Shown here one piece after another: positions 57,483-64,000 of a stretch of 64,000 nucleotides of DNA. Where the stretch lies: positions 241,610 to 305,609 of the forward strand of contig NZ_QHLX01000005.1 of NCBI RefSeq assembly GCF_004135675.1. The letters run 5' to 3'. A model generated the notes under the pieces. That model was not told the origin of the DNA. It did not search any database and saw nothing but the letters and a program-made list of their open reading frames with translations. The stretch is from Marinitoga lauensis (lineage in GTDB: Bacteria > Thermotogota > Thermotogae > Petrotogales > Petrotogaceae). A program made the translations under genes and the position numbers. Each line of letters begins with the position of its first letter. Positions within the stretch are counted from its first letter, which is position 1.

Positions 57483-58421
57483 TTAAAGAAATTTTTTAAC
57501 AAATAAATTAATAATTTCTTCTAAAAATTGGGAGTCTTCTATAGTAAAAGGTTCTAATTTATGACTGTCTATATCTAGCTCTCCAAATACATTTCCATCA
57601 TTATCCAATATTGGAACAACTATTTCAGATTTTGTTTTTTCACTACAAGATAAATAATTTGTTTCTTTTGTGACATCTTGTACTACAAAGGTATTTTTTG
57701 TAGAAGCAGCTTGCCCACAAATACCGCTTCCAAATGGGATTTTCACATGCTCAGTGGGTTCTCCTAGATAGTGACCTAAATTTAACATATTTTTATCGTT
57801 TTCATCAGTTAAATAAAATCCAACCCAGTTATAATAATCAACATTTTTATATAAAGTCTCAACAATTTTTTTCATAACCCTATCTTTGTCATTATTATCA
57901 TATATGTATTTTTCTATTTGTGAGAGTAATTTAGCAAAAAGAGCTTTTTTGGGATTAATTGGAGTATTATTGATAAAATTTAAAATTGCTTCTTCAATAG
58001 TTTTTTTGATATCTTTCTTATTTAAAAAATGATAAAAGTTATCAATCAAAATTACAGTACCATAATATGTTTCAATATAATAATGTGAATTTAATCCTAA
58101 AAGTCCCATTATATAAACTACAAAATCTCCTCTTTTCAATTGAAAATGTTCAGCATTTCTGGATAATTTCATAACCATTTCTTTTTTTATTTCTAGAAAA
58201 TTATTTTCCCAATCCTGCTTAAACATATCAAAATCTTTTCTTCTAATCTTAGCTAATATTTCTTTTATTTTTTCATCGTTTAAATTTTCTTGTTTTTCAT
58301 ATTCCCTAACAATTTTGGGCCTGTTTTGTTTATACTCTTGCCATCCTTCAAACCAATAAATTTTGTCTTTGTTTAGTATTTTTAAAAATTCTGGAGTTAA
58401 GTCCTGTAAAATACTTCTCAT
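57483..58421 (-). CDS. GAF-domain protein, free-methionine-sulfoxide-reductase-like, with unknown N-terminal domain
   Basis: 312 residues. The last 130 form a GAF domain close to free methionine-(R)-sulfoxide reductases: 'YYNWVGFYLTDE', 'LGHYLGEPTEHVKIPFGSGI', 'GICGQAASTKNTFVVQDV', 'NYLSCSEKTKSEIVVPILDN', 'ELDIDSHKLEPFT'. The Cys in GICG and in YLSC match two of the catalytic cysteines. The first 185 residues (e.g. 'RRKDFDMFKQDWENNF', 'HFQLKRGDFVVYIMGLLGL') are not a domain I know; fRMsr is normally about 160 residues alone. Probably a redox-repair or sensor protein. Confidence 0.7.
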   Translation of the reverse strand: MRSILQDLTPEFLKILNKDKIYWFEGWQEYKQNRPKIVREYEKQENLNDEKIKEILAKIRRKDFDMFKQDWENNFLEIKKEMVMKLSRNAEHFQLKRGDFVVYIMGLLGLNSHYYIETYYGTVILIDNFYHFLNKKDIKKTIEEAILNFINNTPINPKKALFAKLLSQIEKYIYDNNDKDRVMKKIVETLYKNVDYYNWVGFYLTDENDKNMLNLGHYLGEPTEHVKIPFGSGICGQAASTKNTFVVQDVTKETNYLSCSEKTKSEIVVPILDNDGNVFGELDIDSHKLEPFTIEDSQFLEEIINLFVKKFL

Positions 58422-58523
58422 ATTATCCCTCCTCGAGATTTTGTTATTATATAAAAAATTGAGAGATTGCTAAATATATGATTATTTTACCATTTATTTC
58501 TTACAAATATTTTTAGATTATAT

Positions 58524-58552
58524 TTGCTTAATAATTTTAAAAGTAGTATAAT
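58524..58552 (+). promoter_or_regulatory. Promoter of the DUF364 gene
   Basis: TTGCTT (58524-58529), 17-bp spacer, TATAAT (58547-58552), 30 bases before the TTG start. Confidence 0.75.
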
Positions 58553-58582
58553 GTTTTTGAAATTTAATATTGGGGGATTAAT

Positions 58583-59353
58583 TTGACTATAGCAAAAAAA
58601 TTGTATAATAAAGTATTAGAAAATATTACTGATGACATTTTTATCGAAGATTTTGTAATTGGTATTGGAGAGACTGCTGTTAAATTAAGTGATGGAAGAA
58701 CAGGTTTTGTAGCGACAAACCGAGAAGATACTTTAGGGAAATGTGAAGAATTTTACAAATGTATGGGGTTAGATGGAAAACCTGAAAGTAAGGCAGAAGT
58801 GGGTATGAAAGTAAAGGATTTATTAGAAGTTGGTATGTTCTCAGGAGATCCATTGTTAAGGTCAGTATCATATGCAGCAGTTAATGCTGTATTTAACAAA
58901 AATCCTGAAAGATTTGTTAATGGAGACACATTAAAATTAATGGAATTTAATAAAAAGGATATTGTAGGTATAGTAGGTGAAATAACTCCATTTGTAGATG
59001 CATTAAGACCAAAAGTATGGGATGTTTTAATATTTGATAGGCAAAGAAGACATGATCAAATATTGCCAGATTGGGCTATTATTGAAATGTTACCTAAATG
59101 TACTGCTGTAATTATTACAGGAACAACAATAGTAAATGGAACAATAGATTATATATTAAATTATGTGAATACGGATAGGGTTGCAATTGCTGGACCATCA
59201 ACAATAATGGTAGAAGATGTTTTTCCAGTAAAAATATTATCTGGTTCGTACATAGAAGATTCAGAAAAATTATTTGATTTAATAAAAAAAGGCGCAGGCA
59301 CCAGAACTTTATTTAGAAGTGGAGCTGCGCGCAAAGTAAATTTAGTATTATAA
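58583..59353 (+). CDS. DUF364/DUF4213 family protein
   Basis: 256 residues. An N-terminal DUF4213-like part ('IEDFVIGIGETAVKLSDGRT') is followed by a Rossmann-like DUF364 domain ('DIVGIVGEITPFVDALRPKV', 'MLPKCTAVIITGTTIVNGTI', 'VAIAGPSTIMVEDVFP'). Members are proposed heavy-metal or cofactor-binding proteins; none has an assigned reaction that I know. TTG start after GGGGGATTAA. Its end overlaps the convergent HAD gene by six bases. Confidence 0.8.
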   Translation: MTIAKKLYNKVLENITDDIFIEDFVIGIGETAVKLSDGRTGFVATNREDTLGKCEEFYKCMGLDGKPESKAEVGMKVKDLLEVGMFSGDPLLRSVSYAAVNAVFNKNPERFVNGDTLKLMEFNKKDIVGIVGEITPFVDALRPKVWDVLIFDRQRRHDQILPDWAIIEMLPKCTAVIITGTTIVNGTIDYILNYVNTDRVAIAGPSTIMVEDVFPVKILSGSYIEDSEKLFDLIKKGAGTRTLFRSGAARKVNLVL

Positions 59354-60001
59354 ATACTTATCTAATTCTCTCAACGAGTAAATGGAATCAGGATATTCAA
59401 TATTCTGATTCCATCTTTTTATTAATATCGATTTTATTCCAAAATTAATTCCTCCAATAATATCAACATTATAATTGTCTCCAACAAAAATAACCTCTTC
59501 TTTGTTTAATTGCATTTTATTCAAAGCATACTCGAATATTTTTGGATCTGGTTTATATAATTTTGTAGAATAAGATGTAAAAAGATAATCATATGGAAAA
59601 GTTTTTTTCTCTAAAGCAGGAATAACAAAATCATCATCTGCATTAGACAAAATTCCTATTAATAAACCTTTCTTTTTAATTTCATTTAAATAATCTACAT
59701 CATCATATGGCTTTAAATTAATAAACGTTTTATACATTTCTTCTATATACCATTCTGCAGAATTTTTTAAGCCTAAAATAGGTTTTAATTCATTAAACAT
59801 TTTTTTGTAATATTCTCTTTCTGCCTTAAAAGGTTTTAAATGGTAATCTTTAAAAATTTTATTATATGTTTCTCTAATTTTTATTTCTAACTTTTCAACC
59901 AAAATATTAACTTCTTTTGAAATAATTTCTGCGATAGGTAAAAATAGATGATTAGCATTTATTAAAGTACCATACAAATCAAAAATAACACCTTTTATCA
60001 T
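59348..60001 (-). CDS. HAD-superfamily hydrolase (YjjG/REG-2-like)
   Basis: About 217 residues. Motif I 'GVIFDLYGTLINANH', motif II 'LIGILSNADDDFV', Lys 'TKLYKPDPKIFEYALNKM', motif III 'EVIFVGDNYNVDIIGG'. Cap type C1. ATG 60001 follows GGAGGTG; the longer frame is unnecessary. Acts on small phosphorylated metabolites, probably nucleotides or sugars; substrate unassigned. Confidence 0.85.
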   Translation of the reverse strand: MIKGVIFDLYGTLINANHLFLPIAEIISKEVNILVEKLEIKIRETYNKIFKDYHLKPFKAEREYYKKMFNELKPILGLKNSAEWYIEEMYKTFINLKPYDDVDYLNEIKKKGLLIGILSNADDDFVIPALEKKTFPYDYLFTSYSTKLYKPDPKIFEYALNKMQLNKEEVIFVGDNYNVDIIGGINFGIKSILIKRWNQNIEYPDSIYSLRELDKYL

Positions 60002-60111
60002 AAAACACCTCCAGAAAAAGTTGTTCAATTAATATATTGTTCATTTTAATTATATCATATCAATTATCTAAAAATTTACTAAATTATTATATACTTCATA
60101 TCAAACTATGC

Positions 60112-60117
60112 TATAAT
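60112..60117 (+). promoter_or_regulatory. Extended -10 promoter for apgM
   Basis: TGC-TATAAT (60109-60117), 35 bases before the ATG; -35 not convincing. Confidence 0.5.
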
Positions 60118-60152
60118 TATAACGAAATAACTTTAACTGGGGAGGGAGTAAA

Positions 60153-61363
60153 ATGTATGTAGACAGACAGGAATTTTTGCAAAAATTAATTACCAAAACA
60201 GATTCAAAAATAGTAATGTTAGTAATGGACGGTATTGGAGATACAGTTGTTAATGGAAAAACACCATTACAGGCTGCTAAAACTCCAAATTTAGACAAAG
60301 TTGCTACAGAATCTGATTTAGGTCAAACAATTCCAGTGTTACCAGGTATTACACCAGGATCTGGACCAGGACATTTAGGATTATTTGGATATGATCCTAT
60401 AAAATATCAAATTGGTAGAGGTATATTAGAAGCATTGGGTATTGATGTAGAAGTAGGAGAAAAGGATGTTGTTGCAAGAGGTAACTTCGCTACTATTGAT
60501 GGAGATATAGTAGTTGATAGAAGAGCAGGAAGACCAGCAACAGAAGAATCAAAGAAAATAGTTGAAAAATTAAATGAAAATATCAAAGAAATCGATGGAG
60601 TTAAAGTGCAGTTTTATCCTGGAAAAGAACACAGATTTGTTGTAAAACTAACAGGTGAAGGGTTAGATGATAGAATTGAAGATGCTGATCCACAAAAAGA
60701 AGGATTGCCAATAAAATGGGCACATGCAACACATCCAGAAGCAGAAAAGACGGCAGAAATATTCACCAAATTGATGAAACAAATTAAAGAAGTATTAAAA
60801 GATGAACCAAAAATAAACTTTGCTTTAATTAGAGGGTTTTCAAAATATCCAAATATTCCAAAATTCCCGGAAGTATACAAAATGAGAGCAGCAGCTATAG
60901 CAGTATATCCAATGTATAAAGGGTTAGCTAAATTAGTTGGAATGGATATTTTAGAAGTTGATGGTGAAACTCCAGCTGATGAATTTGAAACATTGAAAAA
61001 ACATTGGGACGAATATGATTTCTTCTATGTACATATTAAAAAAACTGATTCATATGGCGAAGATGGAAATTTCGATGCAAAAGTACATGTAATAGAAATG
61101 GTAGATGAAGCATTACCAAAATTATTAGAATTAAATCCTGATGTATTAGTAGTAACAGGAGATCATTCAACTCCTGTAGCAATTAGCGGACATAGTTGGC
61201 ATCCAGTTCCATTCATGATTAAATCACCATATACAAGAGCTGGATTATCAAAAACATTCGATGAATTTGAAGCAGCTAGAGGGTCCATGGGAACAATATA
61301 TGCTGTTGATTTAATGAGCCTGTTAATGGGTAATGCAAGAAAATTGGAAAAATTTGGAGCATA

Positions 61364-61364
<1 letters not shown>
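60153..61364 (+). CDS. apgM: Cofactor-independent phosphoglycerate mutase, archaeal type
   Basis: 403 residues. Interconverts 3- and 2-phosphoglycerate in glycolysis. Alkaline-phosphatase fold: 'VMLVMDGIGDTVVNGKTPLQ', 'PGITPGSGPGHLGLFGYDP' with the Ser nucleophile region, 'VARGNFATIDGDIVVDRRAG', 'VHIKKTDSYGEDGN' and 'VTGDHSTPVAISGHSWHPVP' supply metal ligands. Ribosome site GGGGAGGGAG. Stop TAA overlaps the ATG of comEC (TAATG). Confidence 0.95.
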
Positions 61365-63179
<1,815 letters not shown>

Positions 63180-63196
<17 letters not shown>

Positions 63197-63324
63197 TAAA
63201 ATTGCACATACAAAAATTCATCAAATTCAATTAACGAAATCGAAATATTGTTAAATTCTAAAACATTGATTGTAAAAGCAAAAGAATTCAAATAGGTCCG
63301 GGAGCATTTAAACAAATGCAATAA
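63180..63324 (+). CDS. Possible small protein after tdk (frameshifted, unknown)
   Basis: Starting at ATG 63180 inside the tdk end, two assumed shifts (near 63232 and 63292) give about 48 residues: MKKKNNKIAHTKIHQIQL, then NEIEILLNSKTLIVKAKEFK, then GPGAFKQMQ and TAA at 63322-63324. No family recognised and no strong ribosome site. It would fill most of an otherwise empty 366-base gap. Weak evidence. Confidence 0.25.
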
Positions 63325-63345
63325 AATTTAAATCCGGACCTATTT
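63290..63345. repeat. Long inverted repeat downstream of tdk
   Basis: AAATAGGTCCGG (63290-63301) and CCGGACCTATTT (63334-63345) are perfectly complementary over 12 bp. The 32-base loop holds GCATTT AAAC AAATGC, another small hairpin. No T-run follows, so it is not a classical terminator. Confidence 0.6.
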
Positions 63346-63562
63346 AAAAAATAACAAATTTCTAAAACCAGTATAAATAAAGGAAACCTGAAAATAGACT
63401 CGAGAAATTGGCTTCTAAAATAGTGAATATAAAAGACATTTGAAAGAGATAAAACAGAATTGATCTTAGAATTAAGCTATTATTTGTGAATAAAATAATT
63501 ATGTTATAATAAAAATATAGAAAAAATGAAATAATTATATAAAACTTAGTAGGAGTGATTTT

Positions 63563-64000
63563 TTGAAATACTACATACATCTGATTGGCATTTAGGAAGA
63601 AGACCTGTTGGTGGAATTGGAGAATATTCAAATATTAGATATGAAGATTATTTTAATGCTGCTGAATACATTGTAGATATAGCAATAGAAAAAAAGATAG
63701 ATGTTTTCATTATAGCGGGAGACTTATTTGATAGAAGTTCGTTATTACCAGATATTTTATTTAAAACAGAAAAGATACTTGAAAAGCTAAGAAATAATAA
63801 TATAAAAACATTACTTATTGAAGGGAATCACGACAAAATATATACTCATGAAGATTCATGGATAAAATATCTTGAAAATAAAGGTCTGGTAATGGTTCTG
63901 AGTTTAAGAAAGAAAATGAGAAATATATATTTACTCCAATAAAAATAGAGGATATAAATTTCTATGGAATTCCATATCAAGGAGTAGTTATAGATGAAGT
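63563..64000 (+). CDS. sbcD: SbcD/Mre11-like exonuclease subunit, 3' truncated by window edge
   Basis: Metallophosphoesterase start of a double-strand-break repair nuclease. TTG 63563 after TAGGAGTGA; a shift at about 63570 leads into 'LHTSDWHLGRRPVGG' (motif I), then 'VFIIAGDLFDRSSL' (motif II) and 'LLIEGNHDKIYTHED' (motif III). Another shift near 63895 continues 'NGSEFKKENEKYIFTP' and 'FYGIPYQG' to the edge. An sbcC partner is expected beyond the window. A possible -10 (TATAAT, 63506-63511) lies about 50 bases upstream. Confidence 0.85.

Noticed and set aside
63362..63631. Minus-strand ORF of 89 codons downstream of tdk
   Set aside because: Hydrophobic shadow frame overlapping the start of the SbcD-like gene, with no ribosome site and no recognisable family.

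Overview
The window is strongly AT-rich bacterial DNA, densely packed with genes on both strands, and it contains no phage, insertion sequence or CRISPR array. The gene set points to the Thermotogota, most likely a Petrotogales/Marinitoga-type organism (inference from protein resemblance only). The clues are a 60-residue 4Fe-4S ferredoxin almost identical to the Thermotoga type, a CBS-domain/CCA-adding enzyme preceded by DHH-like residues, toga-type outer-membrane beta-barrels, an archaeal-type phosphoglycerate mutase (apgM), and DUF2089, DUF4097 and DUF4911 proteins. A very large number of genes, including essential ones (minD, rplI, rpsF, ssb, dnaA, proC), are interrupted by single-base frameshifts, often at short G, C, A or T runs. 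The simplest reading is uncorrected indel errors in the assembly, so broken genes are annotated here as one gene spanning the shift.

Layout. 1-7.7 kb (+): 5'-truncated CBS/tRNA nucleotidyltransferase, small membrane protein, DUF4416, two Wzi-like barrel proteins, an ERCC4-family nuclease and UDP-GlcNAc 2-epimerase. 7.8-12.4 kb (-): an operon of a DUF2089 regulator, DUF4097 protein and a large M1-type peptidase with a barrel-like C-terminal half, then a nicotinamidase. 12.6-23.7 kb (+): serine biosynthesis pair, ferredoxin, minD-minE-yjbQ, two tandem Crp-like proteins, a glycolipid/flippase cluster, tRNA-Val(GAC) and a family 2 glycosyltransferase. 23.7-28.2 kb (-): rpsF-ssb-rpsR-rplI followed by RNase Z, NfeD, SPFH protein and a membrane protein. 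28.4-33.2 kb (+): DnaQ-like exonuclease, PIN-PhoH ATPase, DUF4911, a duplicated HAD protein, a second YjbQ and a GH1-like protein without its nucleophile. Ferritin follows on the minus strand.

33.8-44.7 kb (+) is the most interesting region. It holds an amino-acid ABC transporter, a second substrate-binding protein and a long operon (citrate synthase, two-subunit aconitase-family enzyme, proC, proA, proB, isocitrate dehydrogenase). This operon would carry acetyl-CoA and oxaloacetate through 2-oxoglutarate (and glutamate) to proline. Each of the three units is preceded by a homologous leader: a short peptide ORF, then RNA able to fold either into a terminator or an antiterminator. The first two leader peptides carry consecutive His codons; the third carries Pro codons in the equivalent place. 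I read this as one ribosome-stalling attenuator that was copied and re-specified from His to Pro.

44.7-48.7 kb (+): EamA transporter, cysteine desulfidase and a zinc-ribbon UvrD-like helicase. 48.7-53.6 kb (-): EamA, queA, ychF, tsaE, glpK. 53.8-54.7 kb (+): cysK. 54.7-58.4 kb (-): SLC13/ArsB-like permease, dnaA, a GAF-domain protein. 58.6-64 kb (mostly +): DUF364 protein, HAD hydrolase (-), apgM, comEC with a terminator inside its 5' end, tdk, and the start of an SbcD-like nuclease that runs off the window.
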